A stretch of 64,000 nt of DNA from Phytohabitans sp036906915 (GCF_036906915.1 NZ_JBAKHX010000021.1:1-64000); one strand, 5' to 3'; shown: positions 8,502-17,698, counted from the stretch's first letter. The notes: a model not told the origin generated them from the letters alone. Translations and numbers: made by a program.

Positions 8502-9710
8502 ATGCATGGGGAGCTCCAGCGCACCGTCGACGCCGTCGCCGCCCGGGTGGGGCGACCGGCGCTGATCGAAGACCGCCGGCAACGCGTGGTCGCCTACAGC
8601 GAGCACGCCGAACCGATGGACGCCGTCCGGCGGGGCTCGATCCTGCGCCGGCACACCACGCCGGAGGTGATGACCTGGTTCCGGCGGGCAGGCATCCTGG
8701 AGGCCCGCAAGCCGGTGCGCACGCCCGCCTGCCCCGAGCTCGACCTGCTGCCCCGGATCTGTCTGCCGGTGCGCCACGACGACCTGCTGCTCGGCTTCGT
8801 GTGGTTCATCGACGCGGACGGGTCGATGACCGACGACGAGGTCGACGCGGCGCTCGACGCGATGTCCGACCTGTCGCTGGCGCTGTACCGGGAGAACCTT
8901 CTCGGCGAGCTGACCGCCGAGCGCGAGTCGGAGGCCGCCCGCTCGCTGCTCGTCGACCAGGGCGGCGAGCGCGCCGCGCACGCGCTTTTGGAAGAGGGCG
9001 TGATCAGCGCGGACGGTCCGACCACCGCCCTTGTCGGCCACCTCGTCACCGCGCCGGGCGAGGCGCCCGACGAGGTCGCGCGCATCGCGCTGGAGCAGGC
9101 TCTGGTACTGACGCGGCGCTGGCTCGGTCCGAAAGGCGCGCTCCACTTCCCCCGCCACGACCATGGGGTACTGGTGTTGTGCGGCTCGCGGAACGCCGGG
9201 CGGCCCTCGCCGGAGGCGACCGCGGCCCATCTCGACGAGGCGCTGCGCGCCGCCACCCGTGGCCTGCCCTCGGTGGTGCGCACCGCCGTGGGTGTGGGCA
9301 CGACGTACCCGGCGCTGGCCGACGCGGCGCGCACCTACGACGAGGCGCTGCACGCCAGCCGGGTCGCCGCGCGCCTGCCCGCCCTCGGCCGGGTGGTGAC
9401 GTGGTCCAGTCTCGGCATCTACCGCGTACTGTCCAGAATGGACAGCACGACGTCCGTCCACCCTGGACTTGAGCGGCTCATGCCCGACGAGGCCAGCCAG
9501 GTGCTCCTTTCGACCCTGGAGACATATCTGGACCTCGCCGGCAACGCGCACGCCACCGCCGAGCGCCTGCGATTGCACCGCACCACGCTGTACTACCGCC
9601 TCCAGCGCGTCGAGCAGCTCGCCGGCACCGACCTGCGCGACGGCGGCGAGCGCCTGTGCCTGCACCTCGCGCTCAAGCTGGCCCGGCTCACGGGCGCCTG
9701 GCCTAGGTGA
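8502..9710 (+). CDS. PucR/CdaR-family transcriptional regulator
   Basis: 402 residues from ATG 8502, preceded by AGGG; a TTG at 8466 is open but has no ribosome site. The N-terminal half looks like a GAF/PucR sensory domain. The C-terminus carries the PucR-type helix-turn-helix (AERLRLHRTTLYYRLQRVEQ, about residues 350-369). PucR proteins usually activate catabolic genes in response to the substrate. The gene is divergent from the DAO-like gene with only 47 bp between, so it is the obvious regulator of the hydroxyproline cluster (inference). Its end overlaps the convergent gene at 9703 by 8 bp. Confidence 0.85.
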   Translation: MHGELQRTVDAVAARVGRPALIEDRRQRVVAYSEHAEPMDAVRRGSILRRHTTPEVMTWFRRAGILEARKPVRTPACPELDLLPRICLPVRHDDLLLGFVWFIDADGSMTDDEVDAALDAMSDLSLALYRENLLGELTAERESEAARSLLVDQGGERAAHALLEEGVISADGPTTALVGHLVTAPGEAPDEVARIALEQALVLTRRWLGPKGALHFPRHDHGVLVLCGSRNAGRPSPEATAAHLDEALRAATRGLPSVVRTAVGVGTTYPALADAARTYDEALHASRVAARLPALGRVVTWSSLGIYRVLSRMDSTTSVHPGLERLMPDEASQVLLSTLETYLDLAGNAHATAERLRLHRTTLYYRLQRVEQLAGTDLRDGGERLCLHLALKLARLTGAWPR

Positions 9711-10545
9711 GCGCGGGGCGCGGGATCGGCACCGTGTCGATCGCTGGGATGGCCACGGTGTCGGCGCTCCACGCGACGGCGGGGCGCGGCGTACGGCTCG
9801 GCAGGCGCCACGACCGTTGCGCCTTCGCCCGCTCACGCAGCTCCACCTGACGCACGCGCAGCGCCGCCTCGGCCGCCTCTTCGCTCAGGCTGCGCTGGGC
9901 CGCCATCGCCACCTCGGTCGCCTGCCACGCCGAACGCTCCACACTCGAGAGTGTGGCGCAGGCGCGGCGCAGCCGTTCCCGCCGCAGCAGGCAGAACTTG
10001 GTGTCCTGCTGGAAGGGGTGCGCGTACGGATCCCAGCCCTCGCGGTGCGCCAGGATGTCGCCGTACTCCACGGCCGTCAGGTCGCCCCGGCGGAGTGCGA
10101 GCGTCGCCATCCGCTCCAGGTACCGCCGGCGCGCCGCCCGCTCGCCCGGCATGGACGGTGTATCCGGCGTCGTGAATGCCTCGGCCCGCATGGCCCGCTG
10201 CGCCGCCGTGACCGCCTCGTCGTACGCCCGCCAGGTCGCTTCCTGTGTGCGGAGCACAGCGGCCCACGCAGCTCTCCGGCGCTCCGCCATCACAGCGGCG
10301 CGATCGGCGGCGACGGCCACCTCGTCGGCGTACCGGCGCAGCTCGGCCTTGGTGGTTTTCGGGACGCGCCGCGCGGCGGCCGCCCGCTGCGCTCGGCGCA
10401 CCTTTCGCTCCCGGCGCTGCTCGCGCGTCGGGATGGACATCAGGACGAACGGCAGCGCCGCCACGGAAATGAGCAGCAGCCAGATGAAAACAGCGCCGCG
10501 GAAGTCGGACTCGAAGATGTGGACAGCCGTCTGGAAGGGGTCCAT
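9703..10545 (-). CDS. unknown membrane-anchored, charged helical protein
   Basis: 280 residues from ATG 10545, which has GGTGAGGT six bases upstream (TTG 10563 is the alternative). One hydrophobic helix lies at about residues 15-36. A long Arg/Ala/Glu-rich region follows, full of REQRRERKVRRAQRAAAARR-like stretches, probably helical or coiled-coil and cytoplasmic. The tail (last 35 residues) is Pro/Ile-rich. I recognise no family. It follows the small membrane protein at 10606-10935 by 60 bp on the same strand, so the two may form a two-gene unit. Confidence 0.65.
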   Translation of the reverse strand: MDPFQTAVHIFESDFRGAVFIWLLLISVAALPFVLMSIPTREQRRERKVRRAQRAAAARRVPKTTKAELRRYADEVAVAADRAAVMAERRRAAWAAVLRTQEATWRAYDEAVTAAQRAMRAEAFTTPDTPSMPGERAARRRYLERMATLALRRGDLTAVEYGDILAHREGWDPYAHPFQQDTKFCLLRRERLRRACATLSSVERSAWQATEVAMAAQRSLSEEAAEAALRVRQVELRERAKAQRSWRLPSRTPRPAVAWSADTVAIPAIDTVPIPRPALT

Positions 10546-10605
10546 GAGATACACCTCACCCAAGGTGGAGGGGTCGAGAGGGATGACGAGAGGGCGAGTG
10601 GGCCG

Positions 10606-10935
10606 TCAGCGCGGCGGCGCGCGCACGCCGACCAGTGACCGGTCGGCACTGTGTGCGGCGGCGATGCCCCTGTCAGGCGTGACGGCCGGCCCGCTCTCGG
10701 TGGCCGGCTCCGCCGGCGCCTCCGGCTCCTCGACGAGCGACACGGCCGTCTGGCCGGCCCCGTCGGTCGTATGCGCCGCCGTGTAGGCATGCGGGGACGC
10801 GGGTGCGGCGCTCTCCGCCACGGGCTGCCAGGTCCAGGCGCCCACGACGATCGCCAGGATCGCGATCCCGCGCAGCAGCCGCAGCCACCGGCGCAGACCT
10901 CGCGGGCCTCGCAGGGTGGGCGCGGCGGCGAACAT
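10606..10935 (-). CDS. small unknown membrane protein
   Basis: 109 residues, ATG start with AGGTGA directly upstream. A basic N-terminus (RGLRRWLRLLR) leads into one hydrophobic helix (about 21-37, IAILAIVVGAWTW). A Pro/Ala/Glu-rich tail of about 70 residues is probably extracytoplasmic. No family is recognised. It is divergent from the lipoprotein at 10985 across 49 bp and precedes the charged membrane protein at 9703-10545. Confidence 0.55.
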   Translation of the reverse strand: MFAAAPTLRGPRGLRRWLRLLRGIAILAIVVGAWTWQPVAESAAPASPHAYTAAHTTDGAGQTAVSLVEEPEAPAEPATESGPAVTPDRGIAAAHSADRSLVGVRAPPR

Positions 10936-10984
10936 TCACCTACGTTATCGCAACCGGGAACCGCCCGCTCGGAGCCACCGTCTC

Positions 10985-11848
10985 ATGGTCATGACCATCG
11001 CTCGCACCGTCCGCGCCACCACCGCAGCCGCGCTGCTGGCGCTCGCCGCGGCCTGCGCACAGAATTCCGGTGGCGCTGCCCCGGAGCCAGCCGCGGATCA
11101 GCTCGACCCCAATGACGTCGCGCTCCGCGTGGAATACACCGGCGGTTTCCTGACTCCCGCGATGCTCGCCGGCCGGCTTCCCATCGTGACCGTGTACGGC
11201 GACGGCCGCGTCATCAGCCAGGGCCCACAGATCGCCATCTATCCCGGCCCGGCGCTGCCCAACGTCGAGGTACGCCGTGTCGAGGCGGCCACCGTGACGC
11301 AGCTCATCGACAAGGCGGTCGCGGCCGGCGTCGGCAAGACCGCCGACTTCGGCCAGCCGGGCGTCGCCGACGCGCCGACGACCCGGTTCATCGTGCTGAC
11401 CGACGGCGGGCACGTAACCACCGAGGTGTACGCGCTGGCCGAGGCCGGCGAGTCCAACGACCTCACCGAGCAGCAGAACACCGCCCGCGCCAAGTTCCGC
11501 GACCTGTTCACCGAGCTGACCAGCGTGCCCGAAAAGTCCGGCACGGCCCAGCCGTACGAGCCGACCGCGCTCGCGGCGTACGCCTCACCGTGGGTAGCTC
11601 CCGACGCGGCGCTCGGCGAGCAGCCCGAGGTTGCCTGGCCCGGCCCGGCACTGCCCGGCGTGTCGCTCGGCGAGCAGCTCAGCACCGGCTGCGTGACCGT
11701 GACCGGCGACGGAGTGCAGAAAACGCTGGCGGCGGCCGCCAAGGCAAACGCGGCGACCCCGTGGACGTCAGCCGGCAAGCGCTGGACCGTCATCCTCCGC
11801 CCCCTGCTCCCCGACGAGTCCGACTGCGCCAAGGTAGCCACCCGCTAA
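10985..11848 (+). CDS. putative lipoprotein of unknown function
   Basis: 287 residues from ATG 10985, with a second ATG two codons later. The signal peptide ends in a lipobox (LALAAAC), so the mature protein should be anchored by its Cys at about residue 24. The rest is soluble: a repeated theme of short beta strands with VTVYGDGRVISQGPQ and FIVLTDGGHVTTEVYALAE, and a final CVTV...SDCAKV pair that could form a disulfide. It resembles uncharacterised actinobacterial lipoproteins. No catalytic motif is seen. Its last 4 bases overlap the convergent gene at 11845. Confidence 0.75.
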   Translation: MVMTIARTVRATTAAALLALAAACAQNSGGAAPEPAADQLDPNDVALRVEYTGGFLTPAMLAGRLPIVTVYGDGRVISQGPQIAIYPGPALPNVEVRRVEAATVTQLIDKAVAAGVGKTADFGQPGVADAPTTRFIVLTDGGHVTTEVYALAEAGESNDLTEQQNTARAKFRDLFTELTSVPEKSGTAQPYEPTALAAYASPWVAPDAALGEQPEVAWPGPALPGVSLGEQLSTGCVTVTGDGVQKTLAAAAKANAATPWTSAGKRWTVILRPLLPDESDCAKVATR

Positions 11849-12747
11849 CGAGTCTCCAAGATCGCCCGGATCTCCCGTCGTACCGCCGCGGTGTCGTTGC
11901 GCAGCCTCTGGTGGGAGAACCGGACGACCAGGATGCCGGCGGTCGCGAGGAGCGCGTCGCGCCGGAGGTCCGCGTCGCGCTGCGCTGGTGAGCCGTGCGA
12001 GGCTGCACCGTCCAGCTCAAAGTCGACCCGCTGCGCCTCGGCGTACACGTCGAGGTAGTACGTGCGACCGCCCACCTGGACACGGACCTGCCGCTGAAAT
12101 GGCGGCAGGTCCGAGCCGGTGAACACGTGGTCGTGCCCCCATACCTCCAGCACGCTTCGACAGCCCGACACCAGCCGATCAAGCAGCCCATGGCAAGCCG
12201 CGCGATCGGCGAATCTGGGAGCGAGCGCCAGCGCCTCCGCCAGCCGTTCCGGCGTCGTAAGCCGGTCGTTCACGGCACGGATCATCGATGCACACCTGTC
12301 CGCCTCCGGCAGCAGCGGCCACGCATCCACAAGAGACCGCTCCAGCCGAGTGACCGGCAGGCCCTCACGCGCCACCACATGCGGCGGCCCGATCTTGAAA
12401 CCCGCGCGGCGGTGGACGACGACCAGCCGGCCGGGTCGCAGCCGGACATCGACCGGCACGGTCACGTGTATCGGCTCAGCCGGCTCGCTCTCGTGGAGCC
12501 GCCACACGTCCAACGCCGTGGTGTGGCTGAGCGCTCCCCGCCCGTCGATGTACCGCAGCGCGGCCTCCCGTCGGGTCCGCGTCTCATCCGCGAGCGCGGT
12601 GTCGGCGTACACGCCAGGCAGCAGCCGACGAAGCTCTCCGGCGCGGCGCGCGGACTCTAACGTCCAGGGCGGCACAACCTGGCACGCTTCGGTGCGCGTC
12701 ACCACGCCGCGGTAGCACTCCAGCAACGCCCGCAGCTCAGCATTCAC
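11845..12747 (-). CDS. AbiEi-like antitoxin-domain / DUF559 endonuclease-fold protein
   Basis: 300 residues. The N-terminal part (VVTRTEACQVV ... LRRLLPGVYAD) matches the winged-helix opening of AbiEi-type 'transcriptional regulator' proteins. The C-terminal third (VDFELDGAASHGSPAQRDADLRRD...ILVVRF) matches DUF559/Vsr-like proteins, with the acidic core D-E-x-D-G and a conserved Arg. This two-part protein is very common and often multi-copy in actinomycetes, usually without an AbiEii toxin next door. None is visible here. Function is unknown; the type IV antitoxin label is inherited from the N-terminal domain only. A short repeat pair (12781-12786 GGAGGG and 12798-12803 CCCTCC) lies just upstream. 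Confidence 0.75.
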   Translation of the reverse strand: MNAELRALLECYRGVVTRTEACQVVPPWTLESARRAGELRRLLPGVYADTALADETRTRREAALRYIDGRGALSHTTALDVWRLHESEPAEPIHVTVPVDVRLRPGRLVVVHRRAGFKIGPPHVVAREGLPVTRLERSLVDAWPLLPEADRCASMIRAVNDRLTTPERLAEALALAPRFADRAACHGLLDRLVSGCRSVLEVWGHDHVFTGSDLPPFQRQVRVQVGGRTYYLDVYAEAQRVDFELDGAASHGSPAQRDADLRRDALLATAGILVVRFSHQRLRNDTAAVRREIRAILETR

Positions 12748-12807
12748 CTCGCCGAGCCTCGCCGCTCTAGCGGCGCGACGGGAGGGGGTGTGGATAACCC
12801 TCCAAGG

Positions 12808-12864
12808 TCAAAGTCCCAGGACACACCAGAAACACGGCGTGTCAAACCGAAAACGGGACTTTGA
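12808..12864 (-). terminator. stem-loop after the sulfotransferase gene
   Basis: A perfect 10-bp inverted repeat, TCAAAGTCCC (12808-12817) and GGGACTTTGA (12855-12864), encloses a second partial inverted repeat (ACAC...GTGT). It abuts the sulfotransferase stop codon (12865-12867) and would fold in the 3' end of the exopolysaccharide transcript. There is no U tract, as is common in actinomycetes. Confidence 0.5.
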
Positions 12865-13692
12865 TCAAGCGGGCCAGGGGTCTGGCCAGCCTAGGAGCTC
12901 GGCCAACCTTGCGTTGTGGGGGACGAAGTAGGCGCGCAGTGAGTCGCGGACCTCGCGGGGTGGGGCGCCCCACTCGACGCGGCGGGTGTGTTGGGCGAAG
13001 CGGGGCGGCAGGTACGGCTCCAGGTCGAGGAAGCGCAGGATCTCGGCGTACGTCGTGGCGGGGTCGGCGTAGAAGTCTTCGCTACGCACGACGTGGATGC
13101 GGGACCGGGGCACGTGCCGGAACCAGCGTTCCAGCTGCTCCGCGTACCGCCCCCGGGCCGCGTACGAGAACCGGCGCAGCACGGCGTGCGCGGCGCGGCT
13201 GTCAGGCCCGGCGCGCAGCGCCCACGCCAGCCGGTCATGCTCGGCGGCCAGCGCGTCACCGAACGACAGCGGCTCGGCCCCGTAGGAACGCGTGTGCAGG
13301 TAGTGGGAGTAGGCGCGCTCGACCGGGTCGCGCAGCAACGCGATGAACCGGGCCTGCGGCAGCGTCACCGCGGCACGCTCGGCGGCCCGCGGGTGGAAAA
13401 GGTAGTACGGGCTGGCTTCGAACGACTGACGCCCGGCCATCGACGCCGGGAAGTGCCCGCGGTACCACCGCTCGCCGCGCCCGTAGTGGATGCTGAAGAA
13501 CTGGATCTCTTTGCCGCTGGCGGGGCGCACCTGCGGGTGCTCGGCGAGGTAGTGGTGCAGCGAGGTGGTGCCGCAGCGCTGGCCGCCGATGATCAGGAAG
13601 TCGGGCAGCGCGCCGGGCGCGACGGCTCGCGCCCAGGCCCGGGTGCTGCGCACCGCCCGGCGCATGCCATCCAAAGTGGTCCGTCGGCTCAC
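12865..13692 (-). CDS. PAPS-dependent sulfotransferase
   Basis: 275 residues from GTG 13692, whose GTGA overlaps the flippase stop (coupled translation); an internal ATG lies 9 codons later. The PAPS 5'-phosphosulfate loop is clear (FLIIGGQRCGTTSLHHYL), and the 3'-phosphate motif is ALLRDPVERAYSHYLH. FEASPYYLFHP is also typical of carbohydrate O-sulfotransferases of the Sulfotransfer_1/heparan N-deacetylase type. Position as last gene of the exopolysaccharide operon suggests it sulfates the glycan or its lipid carrier (inference). Sulfated exopolysaccharides are uncommon in actinomycetes. Confidence 0.85.
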   Translation of the reverse strand: MSRRTTLDGMRRAVRSTRAWARAVAPGALPDFLIIGGQRCGTTSLHHYLAEHPQVRPASGKEIQFFSIHYGRGERWYRGHFPASMAGRQSFEASPYYLFHPRAAERAAVTLPQARFIALLRDPVERAYSHYLHTRSYGAEPLSFGDALAAEHDRLAWALRAGPDSRAAHAVLRRFSYAARGRYAEQLERWFRHVPRSRIHVVRSEDFYADPATTYAEILRFLDLEPYLPPRFAQHTRRVEWGAPPREVRDSLRAYFVPHNARLAELLGWPDPWPA

Positions 13693-15185
13693 GCGGCGGC
13701 CCGCGCAGCTCGCACGGATCGGAGCACCATGGTGTCCTCCTTGGACAGGCCGAGAGCGAGCACCACGCCGGCATAGACGGCGATAATCGTAGTGAGCCCT
13801 CCGGCCAGCTGGAAAGAGCCAGGCAGGAGCCAGCGTGCGGCCAGCGCCGCGGCGAACGCCGCCGCTCCGGCGAGCAGGCCCTTGACCATGCCCTCGCTGA
13901 CCGGCAGCGCGCGCACCAGCACCCACACCTGGGTGACCCGCGCCAGATTGACGGCGATCAGCGAGGCGCTCCACGCGACGGCGGCGCCGATGACGCCGTA
14001 CGCGGGGATGAGCCACAGGTTGAGCGCCACGTTGAGCACGAGCGCTCCGACGTTGTCGACCATGTTGAGCCAGACCTTGCCGGACATGTTGAGCAGGGTG
14101 CCGCAGGGCCCGGTGGCGGCGTTGACAAGCTGTCCGACGGCGAGCACGACGGTGACGGTCGCGCCGGTGGCGAACGTGCCGCCGAAGAAGCGCAACAGGT
14201 CGGCCGGGAACACGATCAGTGCCACGAACGCGGGCAACGACAGCCGCACCACCCACCCGGTGGCCGCCGCGTAGATCCGGCGCACCTCCGGCAGCTTGCC
14301 CTGGCGGTACAGGTATGCGATGTAGGGGCCGAACGCCGCGTTGATGGGCGCGAGCACGAAGATGGCGAGGGTCACGAGCCGGGTGGCGACGTTGTAGACG
14401 CCGATGTCGCCGTTGCCGAATGCGCCGAGCAGCAGGGTGTCGAGCCAGATCAGGCCGGTCGAGGCGAGTGACGAGGCCCAGCTGACGGTGGAGAAGCGAA
14501 ACAGCTCGCCCGGCCGGTACGCGGCAGGGGCGGGAGACACCCGCCGCATCAGTCGCGCCAAGGCACCGAGCGCGAGCAGGGCCGCCGACCAGGAGGCGAT
14601 CACCACGGCCCACAGCGCTCCGGTGAGGCCGAAGCCGGCGGCCAGCGCCAGCCCGGTGAGGGCGAGGCGGGAGGCGGGTTCGTAGACCTGCCCGATGACG
14701 GTGAACGGGCGCTGGGTGCGCCAGCCGCGGGTGGCGGCCAGGGCGGCTTCGCACACGGTCGACGCGGGCAGCGCCACCGCCACCAGTCGCAGCCCGGTGA
14801 CCAGCGACGGGTCGTGCAGGGCGTCTGCGAGCACCGGGGCGAGCGCGAAGAGGCCGACGGCGATCACGGCCGCCCCCGCGAGGCTTATGGTGAGGCCGAG
14901 CCGCACGGTGCCGCGTACCCCGGCCGGGTCGTCGTCGGCGAGGTGCACCGCGACGAACCGGGTCAGCCCGGCCCGGAACCCGGAGAGCGACAGCAACCCG
15001 AGCAGCGCCAGCACCGCATAGCACTGGGCGTACCGGCCGACGTCGCCACTGCCCAGCACCCGGGCCAGCAGCAGCATGACGGCGAACAGCGCCGCCTGCC
15101 CGCAGATGGCGCCGGCGAGGTTGAGCACGCCGCCACGGGCCATGCCGCGCACATGGCGATCGGCGGAAGCCGTCTCGGTACTCAA
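13689..15185 (-). CDS. oligosaccharide flippase (Wzx/MOP superfamily)
   Basis: 498 residues with about 12-14 hydrophobic helices spread over the whole length. The N-terminal pattern GGVLNLAGAICGQAALFAVMLLLARVLGSGDVGRY (read in pieces) is typical of polysaccharide-export MOP flippases. Such proteins move undecaprenyl-linked repeat units across the membrane. The start is a weak TTG (TTG AGT ACC) with no good ribosome site, so an internal Met at residue 15 is possible. It lies 60 bp after the Wzz-like gene; that gap holds an AACCCGG/CCGGGTT inverted repeat (15185-15210). Confidence 0.85.
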   Translation of the reverse strand: MSTETASADRHVRGMARGGVLNLAGAICGQAALFAVMLLLARVLGSGDVGRYAQCYAVLALLGLLSLSGFRAGLTRFVAVHLADDDPAGVRGTVRLGLTISLAGAAVIAVGLFALAPVLADALHDPSLVTGLRLVAVALPASTVCEAALAATRGWRTQRPFTVIGQVYEPASRLALTGLALAAGFGLTGALWAVVIASWSAALLALGALARLMRRVSPAPAAYRPGELFRFSTVSWASSLASTGLIWLDTLLLGAFGNGDIGVYNVATRLVTLAIFVLAPINAAFGPYIAYLYRQGKLPEVRRIYAAATGWVVRLSLPAFVALIVFPADLLRFFGGTFATGATVTVVLAVGQLVNAATGPCGTLLNMSGKVWLNMVDNVGALVLNVALNLWLIPAYGVIGAAVAWSASLIAVNLARVTQVWVLVRALPVSEGMVKGLLAGAAAFAAALAARWLLPGSFQLAGGLTTIIAVYAGVVLALGLSKEDTMVLRSVRAARAAA

Positions 15186-15245
15186 ACCCGGCTCACAGTG
15201 CCACCGGGTTCGTTCGGTCCAGGCGCCGCCGCGCCACCTCCTCGC

Positions 15246-16199
15246 TCACGCCTGTGCCGGGACCAGTGGGGGGCGGCGGGACGCGAACTCGAGGACGATC
15301 GCGAGGAGCACCGCCAGCAGGAGCCCGGCGCCGGCCGCGGGCAGCACGCTCATCGCGAGGGCGCGTACCCGGGACACCTGGCTGACCTCGCCGACGCTGG
15401 TGACCTGCGTCGGGTCGGCTGCCTGCGCCTGCGCCCGCGCACCCTGAAGGCCCTGCCGTGCCTGCGACAGCGCGCTGGTCGCCGCGTCCCGCTGGGCCAG
15501 CAACGCCTGGTAGTCGGGCAGCTTCGGCCCCAGCTCGTCGAGGCGCTTCTGTGCGGCGTCGATCGCCGACTTCGCCGCGGTGGCGCCGCGGGTGTTGCCG
15601 ACCGCCTCCATGGAGAGCTTCTGCTGCTTGAGATCGGCCATCTCGGTGAGCGTGGCCTGGTACAGCTTGTCGGGCTGGGAGACCTTGTTGGCCTTCTCCC
15701 AGTCGGCGATCGCCTTGGTCGCCTCGGTCACGTCGGCGCTCGCCGCGCGCGCCTGCTCGGTGGCGATGTTGACCTGTGACGAGAAGAGAAAGTCCAACGC
15801 CCGCTTGGCCGTCGCGGTCAGCACAGGGTCCACAGTGGAGCGCTTGGTCGCCGTGTAGGTCAACGTGAGCTGGCTGCTCGCGCCCACCTGAGTGACAGCC
15901 AGCCCGTCCCGCAGCGTGCCGGTGGCCACGCCGGTCTCGGCGGCCACCTCGTCGAGCACCCGGGGCGACGTGGCGGCGGCCTTGAAGGCGGCCACGAACT
16001 GGCTGGCTCCCTGGGTGCCCGTGTACTGCTGCGCGGCCGCACCGCCGACGAGCGCGGGCGCGGCCACGTAACAGGTCGCGGTATAGCGCTGCGGCGACAG
16101 GAAGACGAACGCCCCGACGGCTACCGCCGCGAGCAGGGGCACGCCCAGCAGCACCCACAGCCGCCGGCGGGCCACCCGAAGGTAATCAACGATCTCCAC
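15246..16199 (-). CDS. Wzz-like chain-length / polysaccharide co-polymerase
   Basis: 317 residues with two flanking membrane helices (about 17-34 and 281-303). The Wzz N-terminal signature VDYLRVARRRLWVLLGVPLL precedes a long extracytoplasmic alpha-helical region (about 120-250). There is no cytoplasmic BY-kinase domain and no Tyr-rich tail, unlike the CpsD-fused forms. The start is GTG 16199, sharing one base with the polymerase stop. It probably regulates the length or export of the polymer made by the 16199-17608 gene. Confidence 0.82.
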   Translation of the reverse strand: MEIVDYLRVARRRLWVLLGVPLLAAVAVGAFVFLSPQRYTATCYVAAPALVGGAAAQQYTGTQGASQFVAAFKAAATSPRVLDEVAAETGVATGTLRDGLAVTQVGASSQLTLTYTATKRSTVDPVLTATAKRALDFLFSSQVNIATEQARAASADVTEATKAIADWEKANKVSQPDKLYQATLTEMADLKQQKLSMEAVGNTRGATAAKSAIDAAQKRLDELGPKLPDYQALLAQRDAATSALSQARQGLQGARAQAQAADPTQVTSVGEVSQVSRVRALAMSVLPAAGAGLLLAVLLAIVLEFASRRPPLVPAQA

Positions 16200-17608
16200 T
16201 ATCTATCGCTCCCCAAAACGACACCGCGCGCCACGGCCGATGCGGCCGCCGCGAACGCCACGAAATACCAGAGGGTGACCACATTGGATATGACGTTCGA
16301 CGCGGCGCTCACCGCGACGAACGCGACCGCGCACCCGGCGAACCCGACCGCGATCCCGCGCGCCAGCGTGCCCGGCGGCGCCCGCCGCAGCGCCAGCGCC
16401 GCGGTGTGCAGGCACATCAACAGCATCGCCAGGTACGCCAGCAGCCCGAGCACGCCCGTCTCGACGTATGCCCGCAGGATGTCGTTGTGCGGCTTCTTGG
16501 CTTCCTCTGTCGCGCGCTGGGTCATGTTGGGCCCGATGCCGGTGACCGGATTCTGGTTCGCCAGCGAGACGATCTCCGACCAGTACGCCATCCGCCAGGC
16601 CAGCGTGTTGCCCGTCGGGTCGCCGCCCACATCGCGCACGGCGGACAGCTGCGCGAACCGCTCCCCCACGGCCGGCACGAGCGCGATGGCCGCGACCGCC
16701 GCCACGCACAGCACCGCCAGCAGCCGCGCGCTGCGGTGCAGCAGGGCCACGACGAGCAGCCCGAGGGCGGTGCCGATGATGGCGCCGCGCGTGTTGGTCA
16801 GCACCAGAAAGCCCAGCGACACCACGAGCAGCGCGCCCAGCGCCACCCGCGCCCGCCCGCCGAGGAACCGGTACACGCCGAAGCCGAACACCACCAGGAA
16901 CATCAGGTACCGGCCGAACGTCGTGGACTGGCTGAACGGCCCGCTGATCCGGACGAAGCTGCCCTTCACCTCCGACGGCGGCGAGCCCAGCAGCGACGCC
17001 ACGATCGTGTATCCGAGCGCCAGCGCCAGCGACGCGTACACCGCGAGCAGCACCCGCCGCACCGCGCGGTCGTCGGGCAGGAGCTGCTCTAGTACCAGGA
17101 ACATCGCCACGACGGTCAGCACCCGCAGCACGTCGAGCGCGCTGCTGAGCGGCCGCGCCGAACCGAGCGCGCTGACCGCGCCGGTCGCGCCGACCAGCAG
17201 CAGCGCGACGCCGAGCGGCGAGGAGTTCAGCCGTCCCCGGGCCCGGGCCTGCGCCGCGAGCCACAGCCCGGCCGTGACCAGGAACAGCACGCCGACCAGC
17301 GTCGACGGGTCGAGGACCCGCACCGAACCGCCGTCGCCGCCCGTGCCGGCGGTCGGCCCACTCAGCTTGAACAGGTCGACGCACGACCTGACCGCGAGCA
17401 TCAGCAGGACATATGCCCCGAATCGGGTCACAGCCAGCACGGCCACCAGCACGCCGGCGGCCACCGCGAGCGGCAGCACGACGCGCAACCGCTGGCCGCC
17501 GTCCATGGCAAGACCAGCGACGACCGCGGTCGCGGCAGCCAGTAACGCCGCAGTTACGGTCAGCGCCGTCCCGGCCGGTCGAGGCCGGCCCTGCACGAGT
17601 ACGGTCAC
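16199..17608 (-). CDS. O-antigen ligase/polymerase-like membrane protein (Wzy_C)
   Basis: 469 residues, about 11-12 hydrophobic helices. A large loop near residues 290-360 contains the Wzy_C signature region (WSEIVSLANQNPVTGIGPNM, then KKPHNDILRAYVETGVLGL). That H-N-x-x-L-R/Y pattern is conserved in O-antigen ligases and polymerases. The start is GTG with AAAGGGAC upstream. It probably polymerises the exopolysaccharide repeat unit or attaches glycan to an acceptor. It follows the GT4 gene by 90 bp. Confidence 0.82.
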   Translation of the reverse strand: MTVLVQGRPRPAGTALTVTAALLAAATAVVAGLAMDGGQRLRVVLPLAVAAGVLVAVLAVTRFGAYVLLMLAVRSCVDLFKLSGPTAGTGGDGGSVRVLDPSTLVGVLFLVTAGLWLAAQARARGRLNSSPLGVALLLVGATGAVSALGSARPLSSALDVLRVLTVVAMFLVLEQLLPDDRAVRRVLLAVYASLALALGYTIVASLLGSPPSEVKGSFVRISGPFSQSTTFGRYLMFLVVFGFGVYRFLGGRARVALGALLVVSLGFLVLTNTRGAIIGTALGLLVVALLHRSARLLAVLCVAAVAAIALVPAVGERFAQLSAVRDVGGDPTGNTLAWRMAYWSEIVSLANQNPVTGIGPNMTQRATEEAKKPHNDILRAYVETGVLGLLAYLAMLLMCLHTAALALRRAPPGTLARGIAVGFAGCAVAFVAVSAASNVISNVVTLWYFVAFAAAASAVARGVVLGSDR

Positions 17609-17698
17609 GTCCCTTTGCCTAGCCTGTGATTTCCTCGCTCTGCTGGTAAGTCGCGGCCGCCCAGTCGGCCGGCCCAGTAGAGTCGGCTCAATGTAGCG

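Noticed and set aside
11845..12747. Complete AbiE toxin-antitoxin system
   Set aside because: No AbiEii-like nucleotidyltransferase adjacent; only the antitoxin-type domain is present.
12865..15024. 719-codon minus-strand frame joining flippase region and sulfotransferase
   Set aside because: Only the last 275 codons read as a sulfotransferase; the rest is an out-of-frame copy of the flippase.
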